40,055 nt of DNA from Actinomycetota bacterium. Lineage in GTDB: Bacteria > Actinomycetota > Acidimicrobiia > Acidimicrobiales > VFJN01. A program made the position numbers and the translations under genes. Of the stretch, positions 7,142 to 14,530 are shown in pieces (position 1 is the first letter of the stretch; every line of letters begins with the position of its first letter). The DNA lies in the NCBI GenBank assembly GCA_009886035.1, contig VFJN01000054.1, positions 1-40,055 on the forward strand. Reading direction: 5' to 3'. Under the pieces are notes generated by a model. It was not told where the DNA came from, made no database searches, and saw only the letters and a program-made list of their open reading frames with translations.

Positions 7142-9511
7142 ATGATTCACGAGGCCCTCGACGGAAAACGCATCGCCATCACCGGCGGTACGGGTTTTCT
7201 CGGGACCGCGCTGATCGAGCGACTCCTGCGGTCGATCCCCGGATGTGAACTCGTCCTGCTCATCCGACCGGGGAAGCGATCCTCGGTGGAACAGCGGGCC
7301 AAACGGGAAATCTTCAGCAACGATGCCTTCGACCGCCTCCGCCAGGAGCACGGCAAGGAGGGCTTCGCCGCCCTAGTGGCGGCACGGGTCACCCCGATTG
7401 CCGGTGACGTGGGCACCGACGGCCTGGCCCTCGACCCCCACGGTCGCGCCGCGCTCGAATCGTGCGACATCGTGATCCACTCGGCGGCCACCGTGTCCTT
7501 CGACTCCCCCCTCGACAGCGCCGTGGAGGTGAACCTGCTTGGCCCCACCCGCATCGTGCGCACGCTGCAGGAGCTCAACCTCACCCCCCACCTCGTGTCG
7601 GTGTCTACCTGCTACGTGGCCGGCAACCGCCGCGGCGCGGCGCCGGAAATCCCCGTCCACGAGAGCCCGTTCTTCATCGACGTGGACTGGCGTCGCGAGG
7701 TGGACGGGGCCCGACAATCACGCGTGCTGGCCGAGGCCGACAGTCGCCGCCCCGACCATCTCACCCGCTTCCGCAAAGAGGCCCGCACCGAACTCGGCGC
7801 GGCCGGCATCCCGGCGTTGGCCGCCAAAACCGAGCAGCGTCGCAATGCCTGGGTGAAGGCGCAGATGGTGGAAGCCGGACGGGCCCGAGCCGCCTCCCTC
7901 GGCTGGCCCGATGCCTACGCCTATACCAAGGCCCTCGGCGAACGGGCCCTCCTCCAAAATCGCGGCCCCATCCCCGTGTCCATTGTCCGCCCCTCCATCA
8001 TCGAGTCGGCCCTCCTCGAGCCCTTCCCGGGATGGATCCGCGGCTTCCGAATGGCCGAGCCGGTGATCGTCTCCTACGCCCGCGGCCTCCTCAAGGAGTT
8101 CCCCGGCGTCCCCGAAGGCATCATCGACGTCATCCCCGTGGATCTCGTGGTCGCCGCCATCATCGATGCCGCCGCCGGACCGGTGCCCGATGCCCCCGCG
8201 ATCACCCAGGTGGCCTCCGGTTCGGTGAACCCCCTGCACTACCGCCACCTCGTGGACATGGTGCGGGAGTTCTTCACCACCCACCCGATCTACGACCTCG
8301 AGGGCCAGCCCATCATCGTGCCGGAATGGTCCTTCCCCGGCCGCGGGCGCGTGCAACGCCAGCTCGAACGAGCCCAGACCGCCATCGACAAGGGCGAAAA
8401 ACTCCTCCAGTCGTTGCCCCTGCGCGGCAAGCAAGCGGCCTGGGCCGCCACGCTGGAGGAAAAACGCGAGGAAGTGGAGCGGGCCCTCGCCTACGTGGAG
8501 CTCTACGGCGCCTACGCCGAATGCGAAGCGATCTATGGGGTCGACAACCTGCTCAGCCGCTGGGACCGCCTGGACCCGGCCGATCAGGCCACGTTCTGTT
8601 TCGACCCCCGGGTGATCGACTGGAGTTGGTACGCCCCCAACGTGCACCTTCCCTCGGTGGTGGAACACGCCCGGGTGCGCACCACCCCGGGGGGCCGACA
8701 GGGCGAGAAACGGGAGGACCGCCTCCGGAGTCAGGTGCTCGATCCCTCCCGCCACTTTGCCGCCTTCGACCTCGAGAACACCCTCATTGCCTCCAACGTG
8801 GTGGCCTCCTACTCCTGGCTGGCCACCCGCCGTCTTCCCCAGGAAGACCGGATCCGCTTCGTGCTCCAGACGCTCAAGGAGGCGCCCGCCCTGCTCGCCG
8901 CCGATCGGCGCGACCGAAGCGATTTCCTGCGCCAGTTCTACCGGCGTTACGAAGGGGCCGACGCCGCCCAACTCGAAGCCGACGCGCGGGAAATGTTTAG
9001 CGACCTCATCCTCATCAAGTCCTTTCCGGCAGCCATCCGACGGGTGCGTGAACACCGCCGTCTCGGCCACCGAACCGTGCTCATCACCGGCGCCCTCGAC
9101 GTGGCCATCGGTCCGCTGCGCCCCCTCTTCGACGACATCATCGCCCCCTCGCTCGCCATCCGCCCCGACGGCACCTACCGGGGCGAACTCACCGCCGTGC
9201 CCCCCACCGCCGAGGCCCGCGCCCAGGCCCTCTACGACTACGCCGAGGACCACGGCTTCGACGTGGCCGAGGGCGTGGCCTACGCCGATTCCACCTCGGA
9301 TCTTCCGATGCTCGAAGCCGTGGGCTTTCCCGTGGCGGTCAACCCCGAAACCCGCCTCGCCGCTCTGGCCCGCAAGCGCGGCTGGCTGGTGGAGCACTTC
9401 GACCCCGCCCACGGCGTCGACACCCCCCTCCTTCCTATCGGCCCAGCCTGGGGTCGCCCCCGCCGACGCCGGGTGGGCAAGGTCGCCACCGCCACGAGGG
9501 CTCTGCGATGA
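7142..9511 (+). CDS. Fatty acyl-CoA reductase (SDR) fused to HAD-IB hydrolase domain
   Basis: A 789-residue two-domain protein. Residues 1 to about 370 are an extended SDR of the male-sterility/NAD_binding_4 (fatty acyl-CoA reductase) type: GGTGFLGTALIERLL nucleotide loop, HSAATVSFDSPL, catalytic YAYTKALGERAL (YxxxK), then VSIVRPSIIESALLEPFPGW, a typical FAR signature. A linker (about 370-530) follows. Residues from about 540 are HAD-IB: motif I FDLENTLIASNV, motif II LITGALD, and motif IV YADSTSDLPML. Motif I has Glu where the usual DxDxT has the second Asp. The reductase part should convert acyl-CoA or acyl-ACP to aldehyde/alcohol with NADPH; the HAD part could be a phosphatase. First gene of a four-gene cluster whose stop and start codons mostly overlap. 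Confidence 0.88.
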   Translation: MIHEALDGKRIAITGGTGFLGTALIERLLRSIPGCELVLLIRPGKRSSVEQRAKREIFSNDAFDRLRQEHGKEGFAALVAARVTPIAGDVGTDGLALDPHGRAALESCDIVIHSAATVSFDSPLDSAVEVNLLGPTRIVRTLQELNLTPHLVSVSTCYVAGNRRGAAPEIPVHESPFFIDVDWRREVDGARQSRVLAEADSRRPDHLTRFRKEARTELGAAGIPALAAKTEQRRNAWVKAQMVEAGRARAASLGWPDAYAYTKALGERALLQNRGPIPVSIVRPSIIESALLEPFPGWIRGFRMAEPVIVSYARGLLKEFPGVPEGIIDVIPVDLVVAAIIDAAAGPVPDAPAITQVASGSVNPLHYRHLVDMVREFFTTHPIYDLEGQPIIVPEWSFPGRGRVQRQLERAQTAIDKGEKLLQSLPLRGKQAAWAATLEEKREEVERALAYVELYGAYAECEAIYGVDNLLSRWDRLDPADQATFCFDPRVIDWSWYAPNVHLPSVVEHARVRTTPGGRQGEKREDRLRSQVLDPSRHFAAFDLENTLIASNVVASYSWLATRRLPQEDRIRFVLQTLKEAPALLAADRRDRSDFLRQFYRRYEGADAAQLEADAREMFSDLILIKSFPAAIRRVREHRRLGHRTVLITGALDVAIGPLRPLFDDIIAPSLAIRPDGTYRGELTAVPPTAEARAQALYDYAEDHGFDVAEGVAYADSTSDLPMLEAVGFPVAVNPETRLAALARKRGWLVEHFDPAHGVDTPLLPIGPAWGRPRRRRVGKVATATRALR

Positions 9512-10662
9512 AGGCACTCGTGTTTTCCCGCCAGCCCGCCAAGTTCGCCGCCGCCATGGTGGCGGGTCGGCTGCGGCCCGGCGGCGGTGCCCGAGTGGGG
9601 CCGCTCTCGCTGCGAGATATAGAACCGCCTGCCCTCCCCGGCCCGGGATGGTTGCGGGTCCGACCCCGCCTCGCCGGTATCTGCGGCTCCGATCTCGCCA
9701 CCATCGATGGCACCTCATCGCGCTGGTTCGAGCCGATCGTCTCCTTCCCCTTCACGCCCGGCCACGAGGTGGTGGGCGATCTCGACGACGGCACTCGGGT
9801 GGCGGTGGTGCCCGTCCTCAGTTGCGTCACCCGCGGCTTCTCCCCGGCCTGCCCCGCCTGCGCGGCCGGCCGGATCAACCACTGCGAACGCATCGCCTTC
9901 GGCGACGTGGAACCGGGGCTGCAATCCGGGTTCTGTGAAAGCACCGGCGGGGGCTGGTCCACCGTGATGGTCGCCCACGAAAGCCAGTTGGTGCGCCTGC
10001 CCCCCGATCTCACCGACGAAGCCGCCGTGTTGGTAGAACCGGCCGCCTGTGCGGTCCACGCCGCCTCGCGGGTAGACAACGACAACATTGCGCTGATCGG
10101 CAGCGGCACCCTCGGCCTGCTCACCATCGCCGCCCTGCGAGCGGCCCGACCCCAGGCGGTCATCATCGCCACCGCCAAGTACCCGCACCAGCGGGAACTC
10201 GCCACCACCCTCGGGGCCACCACGGTGGTGGACCCCGGCGAACTAGACCGCGCCGTGCGCGCCCGATCCGGAACCATGCGTCTCGACAACGGCCAACTCG
10301 GCGGTGGCATCGCCACCGTCGTCGATTGCGTCGGCTCAGCGTCCTCCATCGCCCAGGCCCTGCGGATCACCGCCCCCGGCGGCACCATTCATGCCGTGGG
10401 CATGCCGGGGGTCACCACCGTGGACCTCACGCCACTGTGGCAACGAGAAATAGCACTGCAGGGTGCCTACGCCTATGAGCGGGCCGACTTCGATGGGGCC
10501 ATCGAACTGGTGGCCACCCTCGATCTCGGCCGCCTCGTGAGTGCCACCTACCCCCTCCATCGCTATGAGCAAGCCATCGCCCATGCGGCCCACGCGGGTT
10601 CCCGCGGTGCCGTGAAGATCGCCTTCGACCTCCGGTCGGAACGAGAGAGAGACACCATCTGA
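9508..10662 (+). CDS. Zinc-dependent alcohol dehydrogenase, MDR family
   Basis: A 384-residue protein whose ATG overlaps the previous stop (ATGA), implying translational coupling. Catalytic zinc ligands appear in GICGSDLATIDG and FTPGHEVVGD. Four structural zinc cysteines appear in the CVTRGFSPACPACAAGRINHC segment. The cofactor domain has IGSGTLGLLTIAALRA. The N-terminus is longer than in minimal ADHs, with MKALVFSRQPAKFAAAMVAG before the core. Coupled to the acyl-CoA reductase, a likely job is interconversion of fatty aldehyde and alcohol, but other secondary alcohols are possible. No cysteine ligand appears to be missing. Confidence 0.88.
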   Translation: MKALVFSRQPAKFAAAMVAGRLRPGGGARVGPLSLRDIEPPALPGPGWLRVRPRLAGICGSDLATIDGTSSRWFEPIVSFPFTPGHEVVGDLDDGTRVAVVPVLSCVTRGFSPACPACAAGRINHCERIAFGDVEPGLQSGFCESTGGGWSTVMVAHESQLVRLPPDLTDEAAVLVEPAACAVHAASRVDNDNIALIGSGTLGLLTIAALRAARPQAVIIATAKYPHQRELATTLGATTVVDPGELDRAVRARSGTMRLDNGQLGGGIATVVDCVGSASSIAQALRITAPGGTIHAVGMPGVTTVDLTPLWQREIALQGAYAYERADFDGAIELVATLDLGRLVSATYPLHRYEQAIAHAAHAGSRGAVKIAFDLRSERERDTI

Positions 10663-12257
10663 TGCCCCGCCCCGGCTTTGTCCTAGACGTAGACCGCTCC
10701 ACGCCACCCATCCTCTTTCACCACGGCGAGACCCTTCGCCTCGAACGACTGCCCGCTGGCCGCAGCCGGGTGCTCTATCCCGGCGAGCCGCTTGAGGCCC
10801 TCGATGATCCCGACGCCGCCATCCGGCTGGCGCTCGACAATCCTCTGGGTGATTCGGCGCCGCTGCGGGCGCTTCTCACGCCCGGCATGAAGCTCACGAT
10901 CTGCTTCGACGACATCAGCCTGCCCCTCCCTCCCATGCGTCGACCCGATGTGCGCCAGCGCGTCATCGAAGCGGTCCTCGACCTCGCCGCCGCCGCCGGC
11001 GTGGACGACGTGCACCTCATCGCCGCTTTGGCCCTGCACCGACGCATGACCGAAGCCGAACTGCGCCATGCCGTGGGCGACCGGGTCTACGACGCCTTTG
11101 CCCCCGATGGTCTTCTCTACAACCACGACGCCGAGGACCCCGACAACCTGCTCTTTATCGGCGAAACCAAACACGGCGAGGAGGTGGAGATCAACAAGCG
11201 AGCCGCCGAGAGCGACCTCATCGTCTACGTGAACATCAACCTCGTATCCATGGACGGAGGATGGAAGTCAACCGCCACCGGACTCTCGTCCTACAAGTCG
11301 TTGCGCCACCACCACAACGTGGCCACGATGCTGAAGTCGCGCAGTTTCATGGACCGCCACAAGAGCGAACTGCACTCCTCCAACTGGCGCATGGGCGAGG
11401 TTTTGAAGAACAGCGGCATCAAGGTGTTCCAGATCGAGACCACCCTCAACAACGACACCTTCGGCACCTCAGGACCCATGTCGGTGCTTCAGAAGCGCGA
11501 GTGGGAGTGGACCGCCCGTGACCGGGCCAGCTTCGTGGGGATGAAGGCGGGCCTTGATCGCCTCCCGGTGAAAGCCCGTCGGAAGATTTTCAACTCGTGG
11601 CAGGCCCCCTACGGCATCACCTCGGTACAGGCCGGTGAGGTGGAAGCCGTGCACGAAGTGACCACCGCCAACGTCTTCAAACAGCAGCTGGTGGAGATAC
11701 AGGGCCAGACCGACATCCTCACGATGGGGCTTCCGTACATTTGCCCGTACAACGTGCATTCGATCATGAACCCGATCCTGGTCATGTGCCTCGGCCTCGG
11801 GTACTTCTTCAACATGTACCGGGGCAACCCCCTCGTGCGGGAGGGAGGCGTGTTGATCATGAGCCACCCCACACCGTGGGAGTTCCACCCGGTGCACCAT
11901 CCGAGTTACATCGATTTTTTCGAGCAGGTATTGGCCGATACCACCAACCCACTGGAGATCGAAGCCAAGTACGAGAAGCAGTACGCCGAGGACGAGTGGT
12001 ACCGCCACCTCTACCGCACCAGCCACGCCTACCACGGCGTCCACCCGTTCTACATGTGGTACTGGGGAAGCCATGCGCTGTCCCACCTCGGCAAGGTGAT
12101 CATCGTGGGCGGCGAAGCCCGCTCGGTACGACGCCTCGGCTTCACCCCCGCATCCACCCTCAACGATGCGCTGGAGATGGCTGCCGATGTGGTGGGTCGG
12201 GATGGCACCATCACCCACCTCCACAACCCGCCCATTGTCATGGCCGACGTGGTGTAG
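10662..12257 (+). CDS. LarA-like (lactate racemase N-terminal, DUF2088) protein
   Basis: A 531-residue protein, start overlapping the ADH stop by one base (TGATG). The N-terminal half fits DUF2088/LarA_N: CFDDISLPLPP, LIAALALHRRMTEAELRHAVG, YNHDAEDPDNL, GEEVEINKRAAESDLIVYVN. By eye against LarA, the lysine that carries the nickel-pincer cofactor is kept (DGGWKS), and a histidine 16 residues later (RHHH) fits the nickel-ligand position. The LALHR histidine is also kept. The second catalytic histidine (EPH in LarA) and the arginine of the DxxR motif are not seen. So it may bind the NPN cofactor but catalyse something other than lactate racemisation. No larB, larC or larE is in the window. The C-terminal part is longer and aromatic-rich (HPTPWEFHPVHHPSYIDFF). 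Confidence 0.82.
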   Translation: MPRPGFVLDVDRSTPPILFHHGETLRLERLPAGRSRVLYPGEPLEALDDPDAAIRLALDNPLGDSAPLRALLTPGMKLTICFDDISLPLPPMRRPDVRQRVIEAVLDLAAAAGVDDVHLIAALALHRRMTEAELRHAVGDRVYDAFAPDGLLYNHDAEDPDNLLFIGETKHGEEVEINKRAAESDLIVYVNINLVSMDGGWKSTATGLSSYKSLRHHHNVATMLKSRSFMDRHKSELHSSNWRMGEVLKNSGIKVFQIETTLNNDTFGTSGPMSVLQKREWEWTARDRASFVGMKAGLDRLPVKARRKIFNSWQAPYGITSVQAGEVEAVHEVTTANVFKQQLVEIQGQTDILTMGLPYICPYNVHSIMNPILVMCLGLGYFFNMYRGNPLVREGGVLIMSHPTPWEFHPVHHPSYIDFFEQVLADTTNPLEIEAKYEKQYAEDEWYRHLYRTSHAYHGVHPFYMWYWGSHALSHLGKVIIVGGEARSVRRLGFTPASTLNDALEMAADVVGRDGTITHLHNPPIVMADVV

Positions 12258-12261
12258 CGAC

Positions 12262-13170
12262 GTGGTGAACCTGCCCCGGGTGCCAAAACTCCCGTTCCCC
12301 TATTCCACCCCCACGGTGCCCGACACCGTCGAGGCGCTTCCCGCCCCCCGCCGCCTCGGGGCCCACTACCAAACAGACTGGGCTCGCCGTTACCCGGCCC
12401 GGTTGGCGCGTGTCGTGTTTCTCGAGGCCGTCTTGCGTCCGGCGGTGGCCGTTCTCGGTGCCCCCGAGCGCGATGGGATCGACCGGCTCGAGGGTCTCAC
12501 CGATGGTCCTGTGATCTTCGCCCCCAACCACCACAGCCACCTCGACACGCCCACCATGCTCACGTCGATCCCGGAACCGTGGCGGTACAAGATATTCGTG
12601 GGGGCCGCCGCCGACTATTTCTTCCGAACCCACCTCAGCGCGGCGGCGTCGGCACTGGCCCTGGGAGCCATCCCTATCGAACGTTCCAAGGTCAGTCGTC
12701 GATCCGCCGACGAAGCGGCCGCCTTGATCAACCAGGGCTGGTCGATGCTCATCTTCCCGGAGGGGGGCCGATCCCCCGACGGCTGGGGCCAACCGTTTCG
12801 CGCCGGCGCGGCCTATCTGGCCAACCGCTGCTCGGTCCCGGTGGTTCCCGTCCATCTTGAGGGCACGGCCAAGATCCTTCGCAAGGGACAGCGGCGGCCT
12901 ACCCCCACCCACGTGCGCGTCACCTACGGCACCCCCTTGCGCACCGAGGACGGGGAGAGCACCACTCGCTTCGCCGAGCGCATTGAGCGATCGGTGGCCG
13001 AACTGGCCGACGAAGCCACCACCAACTGGTGGCAATCTCGCCAGCGGGCCGCCCTCGGCACCACCCCATCGCTCTCAGGCCCCGATGCTCCGGCATGGCG
13101 ACGGGCCTGGGCCCTGGGCGATCGATCCCGCAAGCGCCGCCGCCAAACCCGCTCCTGGCCCAAGCTCTAG
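12262..13170 (+). CDS. PlsC-type 1-acyl-sn-glycerol-3-phosphate acyltransferase-like protein
   Basis: The track ORF begins inside the previous gene; the likely start is one of two consecutive GTG codons at 12262/12265, directly after the LarA-like stop, giving about 302 residues. Acyltransferase block I is FAPNHHSHLDTPTML (HX4D catalytic pair), block II-like IPIERSK, block III FPEGGRSPDGW, and block IV VPVVPVHLEG. The family transfers acyl groups from acyl-CoA or acyl-ACP to lysophosphatidate or other hydroxyls at the membrane. The Arg/Lys-rich tail (RSRKRRRQTR) may associate with membranes. As the last gene of the coupled cluster it probably esterifies the product of the upstream reductases. 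Confidence 0.88.
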   Translation: MVNLPRVPKLPFPYSTPTVPDTVEALPAPRRLGAHYQTDWARRYPARLARVVFLEAVLRPAVAVLGAPERDGIDRLEGLTDGPVIFAPNHHSHLDTPTMLTSIPEPWRYKIFVGAAADYFFRTHLSAAASALALGAIPIERSKVSRRSADEAAALINQGWSMLIFPEGGRSPDGWGQPFRAGAAYLANRCSVPVVPVHLEGTAKILRKGQRRPTPTHVRVTYGTPLRTEDGESTTRFAERIERSVAELADEATTNWWQSRQRAALGTTPSLSGPDAPAWRRAWALGDRSRKRRRQTRSWPKL

Positions 13171-13233
13171 GACTACCGTTCCCTGAGTTCACCCTGCGGC
13201 CCCTGGCGGCCCCACACCAAAGGAAACCAACAG

Positions 13234-13734
13234 ATGGTAAGACGCAGTCGGTTCGGGTTGGGTTTGGCGACGGTGCTCCTCATGGGCTCGCTGGCCCTAA
13301 CGGCATGTTCGTCGACGGATGAGGGCACCACGGTGACCGTCACCCACGGCGAGGTGCCCGCTCCCACCCTCGTCGACAACGGGGTACCGGGCAACTCTGT
13401 AGGCGATACCCGACTCTTTCGCTTCGACGGCACCGACGAGGAGGGTGAGGTGGTGCACACCGATTGGGTGATGACCACCACCGCCTTGGATGTAGCCCCC
13501 GATGGGTTCGAATCGCGCGTCGCTACCGGCGTGTTCGCCTTCGGTGATGTGTCGAACCAGTTGATTCTCGAGGGCGCTGCCTACTACCCCGGCGCCGGAG
13601 CCACCCTGAAGCCCTCCGCGTCCACCATTCGATCCATCATCGGCGGGTCCGGCACCTACGCAGGAGCCACCGGGTGGGTGAAGTCCACTCACCTCGACGA
13701 CGGCACGTGGACTCACGTGTTCCACATCCAATAG
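13234..13734 (+). CDS. Secreted lipoprotein with allene-oxide-cyclase-like barrel
   Basis: A 166-residue protein with a basic start, hydrophobic core and lipobox LALTAC (Cys near 25), then Ser/Thr spacer: a lipoprotein exported and anchored on the outer face of the membrane. The C-terminal half (GVFAFGDVSNQLILEG ... IIGGSGTYAGATGWVKS ... DGTWTHVFHI) matches the pattern of AOC/dirigent-like barrel domains, in which GGTGxYxGAxG is conserved. In bacteria these are mostly of unknown role. An AAAGGA Shine-Dalgarno lies 9 nt before the ATG. It lies 63 bp after the PlsC gene on the same strand, so it could belong to the same transcript, but no functional link is evident. Confidence 0.72.
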   Translation: MVRRSRFGLGLATVLLMGSLALTACSSTDEGTTVTVTHGEVPAPTLVDNGVPGNSVGDTRLFRFDGTDEEGEVVHTDWVMTTTALDVAPDGFESRVATGVFAFGDVSNQLILEGAAYYPGAGATLKPSASTIRSIIGGSGTYAGATGWVKSTHLDDGTWTHVFHIQ

Positions 13735-13752
13735 CGCCCATTCCCGAAGCGG

Positions 13753-14484
13753 TCAGTCCACCAGTCGCATACCGGTAGGGGCGATGCTGCGCGCGGCCAT
13801 CGGCAGATCCACCACAAACTCGGTGCGATGCGCCGGGAACACGTGCTCGGACAGCAACACCGGCCGCCCGGCGGGGGTAGACGTGATCCGTTCGCAGCGC
13901 AGCACCGGTGATCCGACCGGCACCTTCAGCAAGCCCGCATCGCTCGCACTCACCACGGCGGCACCGATGGTCTGCACCGCCCCCCCCAACGGCTCCGAGA
14001 GGAGTTCATAGAACGGGGCGCGCTCCACGTCGGAGCGAGACAGCGACGCCCCGAGTTCCTCCGGGCACCACACCGTGACCCGTGCAAACGGTTCGCCGTC
14101 GGCGAGGTTCAGCCGCCGCACCTCGAGCACGGTTGGGCTCGCCAACACCGCCGCCACATGCGCCGATGCGGTCACGAAGCCGAAGTCCAGGATGCGCCGT
14201 TCGGAATGCACTCCCGAGGCTGTGAGTTGCGCCTCGATCGTCCCGAGCCGCCCGAGCGACTGTCGCAGGGGATCCACCGCCACGAACCACCCGAACCCTT
14301 GGCGGGCATCCACGAGGCCATCGGATCTGAGGAGTTCCAGCGCCCGGCGAATAGTTACCCGACTGGCCCCGTAGTGCCCGGAGAGATCGGCCTCGCTGGG
14401 CAGCGTGCGGCCGAGGGCAAACTCTCCGGCCACCACCCGGTGACGCAGTTGGTCAGCGATGGTTCGATAGCGGATCTGGCGCAC
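13753..14484 (-). CDS. GntR/HutC family (UTRA domain) transcriptional regulator
   Basis: The track extends to 14559 and would overlap aconitase. I choose GTG 14484 (243 residues, usual for the HutC subfamily), which has AGGA just upstream and starts right at MRQIRYRTIADQLRHRVVAGEF. The winged helix is TLPSEADLSGHYGASRVTIRRALELLRSDGLV. The C-terminal UTRA-like domain shows VLEVRRLNLADGEPFARV and LRCERITSTPAGRPVLLSEHVF. These sense small metabolites. It is divergent from aconitase, with a short ATAC-TT-GTAT palindrome between, so control of aconitase and itself is likely. The ligand is unknown; citrate or a related acid would fit the context. Confidence 0.86.
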   Translation of the reverse strand: MRQIRYRTIADQLRHRVVAGEFALGRTLPSEADLSGHYGASRVTIRRALELLRSDGLVDARQGFGWFVAVDPLRQSLGRLGTIEAQLTASGVHSERRILDFGFVTASAHVAAVLASPTVLEVRRLNLADGEPFARVTVWCPEELGASLSRSDVERAPFYELLSEPLGGAVQTIGAAVVSASDAGLLKVPVGSPVLRCERITSTPAGRPVLLSEHVFPAHRTEFVVDLPMAARSIAPTGMRLVD

Positions 14485-14490
14485 TTGTCC

Positions 14491-14501
14491 TATACTTGTA
14501 T
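14491..14501. promoter_or_regulatory. Aconitase -10 (TATACT) overlapping ATAC-TT-GTAT palindrome
   Basis: TATACT at 14491-14496 is a good -10 for aconitase. ATACTTGTAT at 14492-14501 is a perfect palindrome with 4-bp arms, 8 nt from the proposed GntR GTG. The position suggests a GntR operator that blocks the promoter; the arms are short, so confidence is moderate. Confidence 0.5.
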
Positions 14502-14530
14502 CTTCTATTGGACGACGCAAGAGGCCCGCC

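Noticed and set aside
7718-9718. Minus-strand 666-residue ORF
   Set aside because: It mirrors the acyl-CoA reductase and ADH genes and is Gly/Gln/His-rich without motifs; a typical high-GC shadow ORF.
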